A program made the translations under genes and the position numbers. A stretch of DNA of 64,000 nucleotides from Streptomyces sp. NK15101 (GTDB lineage: Bacteria; Actinomycetota; Actinomycetes; Streptomycetales; Streptomycetaceae). The notes beneath the pieces are model-generated. The model ran no database searches. It saw only the letters and a program-made list of their open reading frames with translations, and was not told the DNA's origin. Position 1 is the stretch's first letter, and every line of letters starts with the position of its first letter. The stretch lies in NCBI RefSeq assembly GCF_020400725.1, contig NZ_JAINVG010000008.1:1-64000 (forward strand). Reading direction: 5' to 3'. Of the stretch, positions 33,214 to 42,209 are shown one piece after another.

Positions 33214-35745
33214 TCACCTCCCTTCCGGCACGGCCACGAGGTCGCGCCCCGCCCCCACCACCGCGACGGCCCCGTCCCGGTCGGTCCGCAGCACCCGCGC
33301 GCCGCCCGCCCTCAGCGCCCCCAGCGTCCGGGGCGAGGGATGGCCGTACGGGTTGTCGCGCCCCGCCGACACGAGCGCGAGCCTCGGCCGCACCGCCCGC
33401 ATCAGACCGGGGTCCTGGTGCGCGGAGCCGTGATGGGCGACCTTGAGCACGTCCACCGGCCCGAGTCCCGGATGCAGCCCCGTCAACGCCCGCTGGGCCG
33501 GTGGCTCCAGATCCCCGAGGAGCAGCAGGCTCAGCCCTCCGGCGGTGCGGACGAGCAGCGTGACACTGGCGTCGTTGGGCCCGTCGGCGGACGCCCCGGA
33601 GGCACCGTTCCCGCCGGCGCCGGCCCACGGCCAGAGCACCCGCCACTCCAGGGCCCCGATCCTCCGCCGCTCGCCCGGGCCCGCGCGGATCAGCGGCACC
33701 CCTGCCGCGGCCGCGGTCCGCCGCACGAACGCCGCCTGGCCGGGCGGCTCTTCGAGCCCCGTGGTCTGGATCGCACCCACCGCCCTCCCCCGCAGCACGC
33801 CGGGAAGGCCGGCCACATGGTCGGCGTGGAAGTGGGTGAGCACCACCAACGGCACCCTCCGCACCCCGAGTTCACGCAGGCAGCGGTCCACCGGCACGGG
33901 GTCGGGCCCCGCGTCCACCACGACGGCGGAGTCCCCGCCCGCCGCCAGCACCGTCGCGTCCCCCTGCCCCACCTGGCACATCGCGAAAACCCAGCCCGGC
34001 GGCGGCCACCCCGTGGCCCACCGGGCCAGCGGCGCCGGCCGCACCACCACGAGCAGGAGCAGCCCGGCGACGAGCGCGCCGACCACACCCCGGTACGGCA
34101 GCTTCCGCACCCCGAGCACCACCAGCGCCGTGAGCAGCGCCAGCGCGAGGCCGCCCCACCACCCGCCGGGCCAGGCCAGCTCCGCCCCCGGCAGCGCGGC
34201 GCCCGTACGGGCCACCCGCGCGAGCCACCCGGCCGGCCATCCCGCCACCCATGCCAGCCCCTCCGCCGCGGGCATCCAGACCGCCGCCAGGGCGAGCGTG
34301 GCGAATCCGCACACCGTCGCCGGCGCCACCGCGAGCTCGGCGAAGAGGTTCGCCGGGACGGCGACCAGACTCACCCGGGCGGCGAACACCGCCACGACCG
34401 GCGCGCACACCGCCTGCGCCGCCAGGGCCGCGCCCAGCGCCTCCGCCGCCCGGCCGGGTACCCCGCGCCGCCGCAGCGCCTCGCTCCAGCGCGGGGCGAT
34501 CGTCAGCAGCGCCCCGGTCGCCAGGACCGAGAGCAGGAAGCCGTAACTCCGGGCGAGCCAGGGGTCGTAGAGCACCAGGACGAGGACGGCTGCGGCCAGC
34601 GCGGGGATCAGCGATCTCCGCCGTCCGGTACCGATCGCGAGCAACGCCACCAGACCGCAGGCCGCGGCACGCAGCACGCTCGGGTCGGGCCGGCAGACGA
34701 CCACGAACGCGAGCGTCAGCCCTCCCCCGGCCAGCGCCGTGCCCCGCAGCGACAGCCCGATCCTCGGCGCGAGCCCGCCCCGCTCCACCCGGTGCGCCCG
34801 CCCGGGCCGTCCGACGAGCAGGAGCAGCACGACCGTGAGGTTGCTGCCGGAGACCGCCAGGAGGTGGGTGAGATCGGTCGCCTCGAACGCGTCCCGCAGC
34901 TCGGGACCGATCCTGGAGGTGTCCCCCACGACGAGTCCTGGCAGCAGGGCCCTCGCGTCCGGATCGAGCTTCCCGGTCGCCTCCCGCAGCCCGGCGCGCA
35001 GCTCGCCCGCCGTCCGCTGCAGGGTGCTCGGCGGGCCGACGATCCTCGGAGGACCGGCCCCGTCGACCTTGAGCACCGCCGCGAAGGGCTCACCGGGCAG
35101 CAGCGGCGGCGCGAGCCGGGCGCCGACCCCCAGCCGGGTGGTGGGGAGGAGGCGCAGCCATTCCTCCCGCCCCTCCCCCGACGGCACGATCAGCAGGACC
35201 GGCGTCCGGGTCCGGTGGACCGAGCCGTCCGACCGCTCGACCCGGGTCACCTCGCCGTCCAGGACGATCGAGACCGGTGCCATCGCGTTGCCCCGGACCT
35301 TGGGGCGGGTGAGCCGTGGGTCGGAGGTCACCGCCACCTCCAGCCGCGCCCGCGCGTACTCCCGCGCCAGCTCCGGCACGGGACCCCGCCGGAGATCCGC
35401 CGCGTGCAGCCCCGCCGAGGCGGCTCCGGCCGCCGCGCACAGCAGGACCCCGGCCCACGCGGTCGTCTGTGACCGCCACCCCGGTGCGGTCCCTGGTGCG
35501 GCGGCTCCACGACCGCCGCCCGGGTCCCCGCGCCTCCTGGCCCGCCCCCGTGCCAGCAGGATCAGGGCTCCCACCAGGCAGAACGCGACCCCTGCCACCG
35601 TCCACCACCCGGTGGCGCCCACGGCACAGGCCGCCGCCGCCCAGGCCGCGCCCGCGAGGGGAACCAGCCGGAGATCGGTCGCCTCCTCCCGCCACGACGG
35701 TCGTCCCGCACCGCCCTCCTCACCGGCTCCCTCGTCGGGCTTCAT
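33214..35745 (-). CDS. comEC: ComEC/Rec2 competence-type DNA channel protein
   Basis: 843 residues. The N-terminal part has two or three membrane segments and a soluble OB-like domain (ARLEVAVTSDPRLTRPKVRG). The competence domain carries many helices (LTHLLAVSGSNLTVVLLLLV is the diagnostic motif). The C-terminal metallo-beta-lactamase domain has LTHFHADHVAGLPG and VAHHGSAHQDPGL. The full ComEC layout suggests a DNA channel with a nuclease-like domain. Streptomyces are not known for natural competence, so its role there is unclear. The ATG overlaps the comEA stop (ATGA). Confidence 0.93.
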   Translation of the reverse strand: MKPDEGAGEEGGAGRPSWREEATDLRLVPLAGAAWAAAACAVGATGWWTVAGVAFCLVGALILLARGRARRRGDPGGGRGAAAPGTAPGWRSQTTAWAGVLLCAAAGAASAGLHAADLRRGPVPELAREYARARLEVAVTSDPRLTRPKVRGNAMAPVSIVLDGEVTRVERSDGSVHRTRTPVLLIVPSGEGREEWLRLLPTTRLGVGARLAPPLLPGEPFAAVLKVDGAGPPRIVGPPSTLQRTAGELRAGLREATGKLDPDARALLPGLVVGDTSRIGPELRDAFEATDLTHLLAVSGSNLTVVLLLLVGRPGRAHRVERGGLAPRIGLSLRGTALAGGGLTLAFVVVCRPDPSVLRAAACGLVALLAIGTGRRRSLIPALAAAVLVLVLYDPWLARSYGFLLSVLATGALLTIAPRWSEALRRRGVPGRAAEALGAALAAQAVCAPVVAVFAARVSLVAVPANLFAELAVAPATVCGFATLALAAVWMPAAEGLAWVAGWPAGWLARVARTGAALPGAELAWPGGWWGGLALALLTALVVLGVRKLPYRGVVGALVAGLLLLVVVRPAPLARWATGWPPPGWVFAMCQVGQGDATVLAAGGDSAVVVDAGPDPVPVDRCLRELGVRRVPLVVLTHFHADHVAGLPGVLRGRAVGAIQTTGLEEPPGQAAFVRRTAAAAGVPLIRAGPGERRRIGALEWRVLWPWAGAGGNGASGASADGPNDASVTLLVRTAGGLSLLLLGDLEPPAQRALTGLHPGLGPVDVLKVAHHGSAHQDPGLMRAVRPRLALVSAGRDNPYGHPSPRTLGALRAGGARVLRTDRDGAVAVVGAGRDLVAVPEGR

Positions 35746-36773
35746 GGCCGGACCAGCGGCTCGAGATCGGCGAACCGGCGCTCACCGATGCCGTCGACCT
35801 CCCGCAGTTCCGCGACCGACCGGAAGCCGCCGTGCTCCGTGCGGTGGTCGACGATGTGCCGGGCGAGTACGGGCCCCACACCCGGGAGGCCGTCGAGCTG
35901 TTCCGCCGTGGCCGTGTTGAGGCTCAGCGGCGCCCCCGGCGCACCACCCCCGACACCGCCGCCCGGGCCGGGACCGCCCGCCGGTGTCCCCGGCAGCCCG
36001 ACCAGGACCTGCTCGCCGTCGAACAGGACGCGAGCCCGGTTGATCCCGGTGAGGTCCGCGCCGGGCTCCGCCCCACCCGCAGCCCGCAGGGCGTCCGCCA
36101 CACGCGAGCCGGCCGGCAGGGTCAGCACCCCGGGCCTGCGCACCTTGCCGCCGACGTCGACGACGACCCGCCCCCCGGAAGCCCCGGCCCCCCGCACCGG
36201 CCCCGGCCCGGGCCCCGCCTCCGGTGCGGCTCCCGGCGGCTCCCCCGCACCGCCCCTCGACGCGGGCACGGCGGGCACGGGAACAGCGGCGTGAACGAGT
36301 TCGGGAGCGCGCACCGACTCCGGCCGACCGGTCCAGAAGTACCCGCCCGCGAGACCGACGGCCACGAGCAGGACCACTGTCAGCGCGGCCAGCGCCCTCG
36401 GTTCGAGCCCGCACCTGGTCCGCACCCACACGGGGGTCCGGTCACGGAGCAGCGCGGCCACCCGCTCCCGTACCCCCGGTGGGGAACCACGCTCCGGTGC
36501 TTCCGGCACCTCCCGGACTTCCGGCACCGGCACCGACACCGGCACCGGCACCGGCGGGAACAGGGCGTCCCCCCGCCGCCGCACGGCTTCCGCGGGCGCC
36601 GCGGGGGCGTGTCCGACCCGGTCGCGCCTCCGGGCCCGTCCGGCGGGTGAGCCGCGCCCTCCGGGGCGACTGCGCGCGTCCGAGCCGGATGCCCGGCCGG
36701 GCCCGCTCGTCGGAGCGCCCGCCGAGCCCGAGGTCCTGGAAGTGGTCGATGCGATGCGTGTACGAAGAGTCAT
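35742..36773 (-). CDS. comEA: ComEA-type helix-hairpin-helix DNA-binding protein
   Basis: 343 residues from ATG 36773 (MTLRTRIASTTSRT). A GTG at 36860 is possible, but its 29 extra codons have unusually AT-ending third positions and look non-coding. A long basic, Pro-rich cytoplasmic tail (to about 155) precedes one membrane segment (ALAALTVVLLVAVGLAGGYF). A SLBB domain (VVVDVGGKVRRPGVLTLPAG) and a C-terminal HhH pair (LNTATAEQLDGLPGVGPVLA, VDGIGERRFADLEPLV) follow outside. ComEA binds incoming DNA and hands it to ComEC, encoded next with ATGA overlap. The extended N-terminal tail is unusual compared with Bacillus ComEA. Confidence 0.9.
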   Translation of the reverse strand: MTLRTRIASTTSRTSGSAGAPTSGPGRASGSDARSRPGGRGSPAGRARRRDRVGHAPAAPAEAVRRRGDALFPPVPVPVSVPVPEVREVPEAPERGSPPGVRERVAALLRDRTPVWVRTRCGLEPRALAALTVVLLVAVGLAGGYFWTGRPESVRAPELVHAAVPVPAVPASRGGAGEPPGAAPEAGPGPGPVRGAGASGGRVVVDVGGKVRRPGVLTLPAGSRVADALRAAGGAEPGADLTGINRARVLFDGEQVLVGLPGTPAGGPGPGGGVGGGAPGAPLSLNTATAEQLDGLPGVGPVLARHIVDHRTEHGGFRSVAELREVDGIGERRFADLEPLVRP

Positions 36774-36902
36774 GTCCGTGACGGTAGAGATCACGGCCGA
36801 CCTGTGCGGAGATCGGCCGTCTTCCGTGGACAGGCGCTTCGCTGTGGAAAATTCCGTCACCCTTGAGAGGGACGGACGGACCCGGCGGCCGGGCGGCCGG
36901 GG

Positions 36903-37748
36903 TCAGCGGGGCGAGACGACGACCGCGAGGAGGCCGGGGCCCGTATGGGCGCCGATGACCGCTCCCACCTCGCTGACCTGGAGTTCTTCGATTCCCGGTA
37001 CGCGCTCCTGGAGCCGGTCCGCGAGCGCGTCGGCCCGCTCCGGTGCGGAGAGGTGGTGCACGGCGATGTCGACGGAGCCGGAGCCGGCCCGCTCCGCGGC
37101 GATCTCCTCCAGGCGCGCGATGGCCTTCGAGGCCGTCCGCACCTTCTCCCGCAGTTCGATCCGCCCGCCGTCGAGTTCGAGGAGCGGCTTCACCGCCAGC
37201 GCGGAACCCAGCAGGGCCTGCGCGGTGCCGATGCGCCCGCCCCTGCGCAGATAGTCCAGGGTGTCGACGTAGAAGTAGGCGGACGTTCCCGCGGCACGCT
37301 TCTCGGCCGCCGCGACCGCCTCGTCGAGGGAACCGCCCGCCTCCACGACCTGTGCCGCCGCGAGGGCGCAGAAGCCCAGCGCCATGCCGACCATGCGGGT
37401 GTCCACCACCCGCACGGGCACGGGGGCGTCCTTCGCCGCGAGCACGGCGGCGTCGTAGGTCCCGGAGACCTCGGCGGAGAGATGGAGCGAGACGACGCCC
37501 TTCGCACCCGCCTCGGCGGCCTCGCGGTAGGCCTCGGCGAAGACCTCGGGGCTCGGCCGCGAGGTGGTGACGGACCGGCGCTTCTGCAAGGCCTCGGCAA
37601 GCGCCTTCGCCGAGATCTCGGTGCCCTCCTCAAGGGCGCGGTCGCCGATGACGACGGTCAGCGGGACCGTGGTGATGGCGTGCCGCTCCCTCGTCTGGCG
37701 TGGCAGGTAGGCCGTGGAATCGGTGACGATCGCGACATGCCGGGACAT
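36903..37748 (-). CDS. DegV-family fatty-acid-binding protein
   Basis: 281 residues, the normal DegV length. Signatures: VAIVTDSTAYLPRQTRERHA, the TTSRPSPEVFAEAYREA lipid-site segment, VSLHLSAEVSGTYDAAVLAA, RVVDTRMVGMALGF and LDYLRRGGRIG. DegV (FakB) proteins bind one fatty acid and present it to a FakA kinase for phosphorylation. No fakA is in this window. It lies upstream of comEA on the same strand, 129 bases away. The C-terminal HTGPGLLAVVV closes the fold. Confidence 0.93.
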   Translation of the reverse strand: MSRHVAIVTDSTAYLPRQTRERHAITTVPLTVVIGDRALEEGTEISAKALAEALQKRRSVTTSRPSPEVFAEAYREAAEAGAKGVVSLHLSAEVSGTYDAAVLAAKDAPVPVRVVDTRMVGMALGFCALAAAQVVEAGGSLDEAVAAAEKRAAGTSAYFYVDTLDYLRRGGRIGTAQALLGSALAVKPLLELDGGRIELREKVRTASKAIARLEEIAAERAGSGSVDIAVHHLSAPERADALADRLQERVPGIEELQVSEVGAVIGAHTGPGLLAVVVSPR

Positions 37749-37899
37749 GAGCGGGAGGTTACCCGCCGAGGCTCCCGCACGGCAGCCCGGCCCCCCTCAC
37801 CGACCACTCACCGCGCCCGGCACGGCTTCGCCCGAGGCCGCGCGGTCCTTCATCCGGCCCCGGTCCCGCCCCGGCACGGCGCCGCCCCGGGCCGTTCCG

Positions 37900-38580
37900 T
37901 CAGGTGGTGGTCTCCGGGCGGGCCGACTTCTCCCAGGGGTAGGCGGGCCGACGGGGATCGGGCGCCGTGATCGCGGACGGTTCTCCACCGGTCCCCGGGC
38001 CCGTCTCGCGAGCGGGTTCCGGCGTGGTGTCCGGGTCTGCCCAGTGGCGCAGGGCACCCGCCTCGACGTCGATCTGGGCGCTGAGCGACGACAGGTCGTC
38101 CTCGGCGAACTTCAGCGCCCGCTCCCGGGCGGCGCGGCGCAGCGCGTCGGCCGAGCCCGTGATCCGCTCGGTCCGCGCGGCGAGTTCGGGCAGCTGGCCG
38201 GCCACCCACGCCCGGTCGGGCTCCCGCTCCAGGCGCTTGAGGTCCGCGTCCAGTTCGAGTCCATGGGCGCTGAGGCGGTGGAAGAGGTCCAGCGACTCCT
38301 TCAGCGAGGCGTCCTCGGCGACCCCCGCCTGCAGCGCCTCCTGGGTGGCGCGCATCGAGGTGCGCAGCGAGAGCCGCAGTCGGGCGAGCTCACCCGCGGT
38401 CCCGGCCTGGCCGAGGCTCTTGGCGCGCAGCGTGGTGTCCTCGACCGTGCGCCGGGCCTGGTCGATGGTGCGGTCGACACCGCGCTTGGCGGCCTTCGCG
38501 ACCTTCACGGTGACGTACACCCCGAGTGCCACGAAGGACAAGAAGAGCAGCGCCATGATCGTGATAATCGTGGCTTCCAT
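37900..38580 (-). CDS. Single-pass membrane protein with coiled-coil region
   Basis: 226 residues from ATG 38580, with GGAGGGG seven bases upstream. One N-terminal membrane segment (TIITIMALLFLSFVALGVYV) precedes a long helical, probably coiled-coil domain (KAAKRGVDRTIDQARRTVED, ELARLRLSLRTSMRATQEAL) and a disordered Pro-rich tail. The family is unrecognised by name but looks conserved in Streptomyces. The perfect terminator at 38641-38681 separates it from leuS. A cytoplasmic membrane-attached scaffold is the most that can be said. Confidence 0.75.
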   Translation of the reverse strand: MEATIITIMALLFLSFVALGVYVTVKVAKAAKRGVDRTIDQARRTVEDTTLRAKSLGQAGTAGELARLRLSLRTSMRATQEALQAGVAEDASLKESLDLFHRLSAHGLELDADLKRLEREPDRAWVAGQLPELAARTERITGSADALRRAARERALKFAEDDLSSLSAQIDVEAGALRHWADPDTTPEPARETGPGTGGEPSAITAPDPRRPAYPWEKSARPETTT

Positions 38581-38640
38581 GTGTGCCCCTCCGGCGTCCG
38601 TCGATTCCCCACGGCTGTGGTTCCTCCACGTTAAACGGAA

Positions 38641-38681
38641 CGGGCAGGTTGGGGGTTCCATCGGAACCCCCAACCTGCCCG
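38641..38681. terminator. Perfect 19-bp terminator hairpin after leuS
   Basis: CGGGCAGGTTGGGGGTTCC (38641-38659) pairs perfectly with GGAACCCCCAACCTGCCCG (38663-38681) around the loop ATC, 23 bases past the leuS stop. It is an unusually long perfect stem. Confidence 0.9.
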
Positions 38682-38703
38682 TAGGGGAAACCCCTGGGTG
38701 CCG

Positions 38704-41577
38704 CTAGCCGGCGACGATGTTGACCAGCTTCGGCGCGCGGACGATCACCTTGCGGATCTGTGCGCCGCCCAGCGCCGCGACCACGTGCGGGTCGGCCAGC
38801 GCCAGCGTCTCCAGCTCCGCGTCCGTGATCGACGGAGAGACCTCCAGGCGGGCCTTGACCTTGCCCTTGATCTGCACGACGCAGGTCACGGTCTCGTCGA
38901 CGACGTAGGCCGGGTCGGCGACCGGGAAGTCCTGGTGGACGACCGAGTCGGTGTGGCCCAGCTTGCGCCACAGTTCCTCGGCGATGTGCGGGGCCAGCGG
39001 GGCGATCAGCAGCACCAGCTGCTCGGCGACCGGCCGGGAGACCGCGCCACCGGACTTGGTCAGGTGGTTGTTCAGCTCGGTGATCTTGGCGATGGCGGTG
39101 TTGAAGCGCATCGCGGCCATGTCCTGCGCGACGCCGTCGATCGCCTTGTGCAGGGCGCGCAGCGTGTCCTCGTCGGGCGCGGTGTCGACGACCGTGACCT
39201 CGCCGGTCGCCTCGTCGACGATGTTGCGCCACAGCCGCTGCAGCAGCCGGTACTGGCCGACCACCGCGCGCGTGTCCCAGGGGCGGGAGACGTCCAGCGG
39301 GCCCATCGCCATCTCGTACAGGCGCAGGGTGTCGGCGCCGTACTCGGAGCAGATCTCGTCCGGCGTGACCGCGTTCTTCAGGGACTTGCCCATCTTGCCC
39401 AGGACGCGGCTGACCTTCTCGCCCTGGTAGTAGAACGCGCCGTCCCGCTCCTCGACCTCGGCCGCCGGCACGGCGATGCCGCGCGCGTCCCGGTAGACGA
39501 AGGCCTGGATCATGCCCTGGTTGTAGAGCTTGTGGAACGGCTCGGCCGAGGAGACGTGGCCCAGGTCGAACAGGATCTTGGACCAGAAGCGCGCGTACAG
39601 CAGGTGCAGCACGGCGTGCTCGGCACCGCCGACGTACAGGTCGACGCCGCCGGTCGGCATGCCCTCGCGCGGGCCCATCCAGTACTGCTCGACGGCGGGG
39701 TCGACCAGCTTCTCGGAGTTGTGCGGGTCCAGGTAGCGCAGCTCGTACCAGCAGGAGCCGGCCCAGTTGGGCATGGTGTTGGTCTCGCGCCGGTAGCGGC
39801 GCGGACCGCGGCCGTCGCCCAGGTCCAGGGTGACGTTGACCCAGTCCTCGTTGCGGGACAGCGGGGTCTCCGGCTGGGTGTCCGCGTCGTCGGGGTCGAA
39901 GGTGCGCGGCGAGTAGTCCTCGACCTCGGGCAGCTCCAGGGGCAGCATCGACTCGGGCAGCGAGTGGGCGACGCCGTCCTCGTCGTAGACGATCGGGAAG
40001 GGCTCGCCCCAGTACCGCTGGCGGCTGAACAGCCAGTCGCGCAGACGGAAGTTGACGGTGCCCTCGCCGATGCCGCGGTCGGCCAGCCAGGCGGTGATCT
40101 TCGCCTTGGCGTCGACGACGCCCAGGCCGTCCAGGGAGATCTCGTCGTTGGCCGAGTTGACCAGCTTCGCCTCGTACGAGGAGAAGGCGTCCTCCCAGGT
40201 CGACGGGTCGGTGCCGCGGTCGTCGCTCGGCTCCACGACGCAGCGCATCGGCAGCTCGAAGGCGCGCGCGAAGGCGAAGTCGCGGCTGTCGTGCGCCGGG
40301 ACGGCCATGATCGCGCCGGTGCCGTAGCCCATCAGGACGTAGTCGGCGATGAAGACCGGGACCTGCCGGCCGCTGACCGGATTGGTCGCGTACGCGCCGG
40401 TGAAGACGCCGGTCTTGTCCTTGGCCTCGGCCTGGCGCTCGACGTCGGACTTCGAGGCGGCCTGCTTGCGGTAGGCGTCGACGGCCTCGGAGGGGGTGGC
40501 GTGACCGCCGGTCCACACCTCGTGGGTGCCCTCGGGCCAGGCGGCCGGGACGATCTTCTCGACCAGGTCGTGCTCGGGCGCCAGGACCATGTAGGTGGCG
40601 CCGAACAGGGTGTCCTGGCGGGTGGTGAAGACGGTGATGGCTCCGGTGTCGCCGACCTGGAAGTCGACGCGGGCGCCCTCGGAGCGGCCGATCCAGTTCC
40701 GCTGCTGCAGCTTGATGGCCTCGGGCCAGTCCAGCGCGTCCAGGTCGTCCAGCAGGCGGTCCGCGTAGGCGGTGATCCGCATGTTCCACTGGCGCAGCTT
40801 GGCCTTGAAGACGGGGAAGTTGCCGCGCTCGGAGCGGCCGTCGGCGGTGACCTCCTCGTTGGCCAGGACGGTGCCCAGGCCGGGGCACCAGTTGACCGGG
40901 GCGTCGGAGGCGTACGCCAGGCGGTACTCGCCCAGGACGTCGGAGCGCTCGGCGGCGCTCAGCTCGCTCCACGCGCGCGTGCCGGGGACCTCACGCGTGC
41001 CGTTCTCGAACTGCTCGATCAGCTCGGCGATCGGCCGGGCCTTCTTGGCCTCGTCGTCGTACCAGGAGTTGAAGATCTGCAGGAAGATCCACTGGGTCCA
41101 CTTGTAGTACTCCGGGTCGATCGTGGCGAACGACCGGCGCTTGTCGTGGCCCAGGCCCAGCCGGCGCAGCTGGACCTTCATGTTCTCCATGTTGGCCTCG
41201 GTGGACACGCGCGGGTGCGTGCCCGTCTGCACGGCGTACTGCTCGGCCGGCAGGCCGAAGGCGTCGAAGCCCAGGGTGTGCAGCACGTTGTGGCCGGTCA
41301 TGCGCGCGTGGCGGGCGAAGACGTCCGTGGCGATGTAGCCCAGCGGGTGACCGACGTGCAGCCCCGCACCCGAGGGGTACGGGAACATGTCCATGATGAA
41401 CTTCTTGGGCAGGGCGGCGACGGCGGGGTCGCCCGCCAGGTCACCGGTGGGGTTCGGCGCCTCGTAGGTGCCCTCGGCGTCCCAGAAGTCCTGCCAGCGT
41501 GCCTCGATGTCGGCGGCCATGGCCGCCGTGTAGCGATGAGGGGCCGCCGTCTCGGCGGCCGTAGTGATCTCGGTCAT
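38704..41577 (-). CDS. leuS: Leucyl-tRNA synthetase
   Basis: 957 residues from ATG 41577 ([20 protein letters not shown]). Class I motifs: HVGH (variant HIGH) at about 74-77 within [15 protein letters not shown], and KMGKS (variant KMSKS) in [17 protein letters not shown]. The editing CP1 domain includes [20 protein letters not shown] leucine-specific C-terminal domain ends PKLVNIVAG. It charges tRNA-Leu. The 161-bp leader upstream carries a short ORF with three Leu codons and a Rho-independent terminator, so expression should respond to charged Leu-tRNA by attenuation. AAGGA precedes the ATG. Confidence 0.97.
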   Translation of the reverse strand: MTEITTAAETAAPHRYTAAMAADIEARWQDFWDAEGTYEAPNPTGDLAGDPAVAALPKKFIMDMFPYPSGAGLHVGHPLGYIATDVFARHARMTGHNVLHTLGFDAFGLPAEQYAVQTGTHPRVSTEANMENMKVQLRRLGLGHDKRRSFATIDPEYYKWTQWIFLQIFNSWYDDEAKKARPIAELIEQFENGTREVPGTRAWSELSAAERSDVLGEYRLAYASDAPVNWCPGLGTVLANEEVTADGRSERGNFPVFKAKLRQWNMRITAYADRLLDDLDALDWPEAIKLQQRNWIGRSEGARVDFQVGDTGAITVFTTRQDTLFGATYMVLAPEHDLVEKIVPAAWPEGTHEVWTGGHATPSEAVDAYRKQAASKSDVERQAEAKDKTGVFTGAYATNPVSGRQVPVFIADYVLMGYGTGAIMAVPAHDSRDFAFARAFELPMRCVVEPSDDRGTDPSTWEDAFSSYEAKLVNSANDEISLDGLGVVDAKAKITAWLADRGIGEGTVNFRLRDWLFSRQRYWGEPFPIVYDEDGVAHSLPESMLPLELPEVEDYSPRTFDPDDADTQPETPLSRNEDWVNVTLDLGDGRGPRRYRRETNTMPNWAGSCWYELRYLDPHNSEKLVDPAVEQYWMGPREGMPTGGVDLYVGGAEHAVLHLLYARFWSKILFDLGHVSSAEPFHKLYNQGMIQAFVYRDARGIAVPAAEVEERDGAFYYQGEKVSRVLGKMGKSLKNAVTPDEICSEYGADTLRLYEMAMGPLDVSRPWDTRAVVGQYRLLQRLWRNIVDEATGEVTVVDTAPDEDTLRALHKAIDGVAQDMAAMRFNTAIAKITELNNHLTKSGGAVSRPVAEQLVLLIAPLAPHIAEELWRKLGHTDSVVHQDFPVADPAYVVDETVTCVVQIKGKVKARLEVSPSITDAELETLALADPHVVAALGGAQIRKVIVRAPKLVNIVAG

Positions 41578-41632
41578 GGTCCTTGATGCTCCATCGATCG
41601 TCTCTGCCCACTGCCACGAACTGCCCGAAATG

Positions 41633-41696
41633 AAAAATCCCCTCGCACAGGAGGGGATGCCGCGCCGACTCCGACGGGATGTCTGTCGCCCGTCGG
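41633..41696 (-). promoter_or_regulatory. leuS transcription attenuator (anti-terminator and terminator hairpins)
   Basis: Downstream of the leader peptide on the leuS strand, CCGACGGG and CCCGTCGG (41696-41689 and 41678-41671) form an 8-bp hairpin. Next comes ATCCCCTC-CTGTGC-GAGGGGAT (41658-41637) followed by TTTTT, a textbook Rho-independent terminator 56 bases before the leuS ATG. A terminator ahead of a gene on the same strand, behind a Leu-rich leader, indicates attenuation. The exact alternative pairing is not established. Confidence 0.75.
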
Positions 41697-41702
41697 GACT
41701 GG

Positions 41703-41741
41703 TCAGCGCGGCTCGGTAAGCAGGAGGCGTACGGCACGCAT
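41703..41741 (-). CDS. leuS leader peptide with three consecutive Leu codons
   Basis: 12 residues, [15 protein letters not shown] at 41741 and TGA at 41705-41703. The Leu triplet CTC CTG CTT is the classic sensor for low charged tRNA-Leu: a stalled ribosome there would free the downstream RNA to avoid the terminator. There is no clear ribosome-binding site; a -10-like TACCCT lies about 7 bases before the ATG, so the message may be leaderless. Function is inferred from layout. Confidence 0.7.
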   Translation of the reverse strand: MRAVRLLLTEPR

Positions 41742-41830
41742 GGCGCCAGGGTACCGCAGGGCCCGAGCGGGCCGCACCGACGTTCCGCGGAGCGGCGGCG
41801 AAGGGCCGCGGTGGAGACGTCGCACACGAA

Positions 41831-41863
41831 GAAGCGGGCCACCCGATCCGGGTGGCCCGCTTC
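41831..41863. terminator. Terminator after tRNA-Ala copy 1
   Basis: GAAGCGGGCCACCCG pairs perfectly with CGGGTGGCCCGCTTC (15 bp, loop ATC), seven bases past the tRNA 3' end on the minus strand, followed by TTCTTC. Confidence 0.85.
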
Positions 41864-41870
41864 TCTTCTG

Positions 41871-41943
41871 TGGAGCTAAGGAGAATTGAACTCCTGACCT
41901 CCTGCATGCCATGCAGGCGCTCTACCAACTGAGCTATAGCCCC
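41871..41943 (-). tRNA. tRNA-Ala(GGC), copy 1
   Basis: 73 bases reading GGGGCTATAGCTCAGTTGGT onward. Acceptor GGGGCTA/TAGCTCC pairs with one G-U; anticodon stem CCTGC/GCAGG holds the loop ATGGCAT, anticodon GGC (reads GCC). TTCAATT T-loop. The discriminator is A and CCA is not encoded. It is identical to the copies at 42015 and 46244. Confidence 0.97.
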
Positions 41944-41977
41944 GCGTGCGGGAATTTCAGATTACCGCAGAACCGGC

Positions 41978-42004
41978 GTGAGCCATCCGATCCGGATGGC
42001 TCAC
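41978..42004. terminator. Terminator after tRNA-Ala copy 2
   Basis: GTGAGCCATCCG pairs with CGGATGGCTCAC (12 bp, loop ATC) just past the tRNA 3' end. The ATC loop is the same as in the copy 1 and leuS terminators. Confidence 0.85.
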
Positions 42005-42014
42005 TTCCGCTCTG

Positions 42015-42087
42015 TGGAGCTAAGGAGAATTGAACTCCTGACCTCCTGCATGCCATGCAGGCGCTCTACCAACTGAGCTATAGCCCC
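42015..42087 (-). tRNA. tRNA-Ala(GGC), copy 2
   Basis: 73 bases, identical to copy 1 in every position; anticodon GGC. It lies 71 bases upstream of copy 1 with its own terminator, so the two are probably separate units. No CCA is encoded. Confidence 0.97.
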
Positions 42088-42209
42088 TTGATTTGCCGTC
42101 CGCGCTTCCATGTTCCTCGCGGCGACGGACAGAACATTAACGGCCCGCCCGGCAGATCGCCAAATCCGTTTCTCCGGCCCCTCCGGGGCCCCGGGTAGGG
42201 TCGCCGACT

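Noticed and set aside
36774..36860. Upstream GTG start for comEA
   Set aside because: The added codons end mostly in A/T compared with the strict GC3 of the gene, and no ribosome-binding site fits.
41742..41765. T-box-like CCAGGGTACCGCAGGG near leuS
   Set aside because: It lies on the wrong strand for leuS and the rest of a T-box is absent; the Leu leader ORF and terminator explain the region better.
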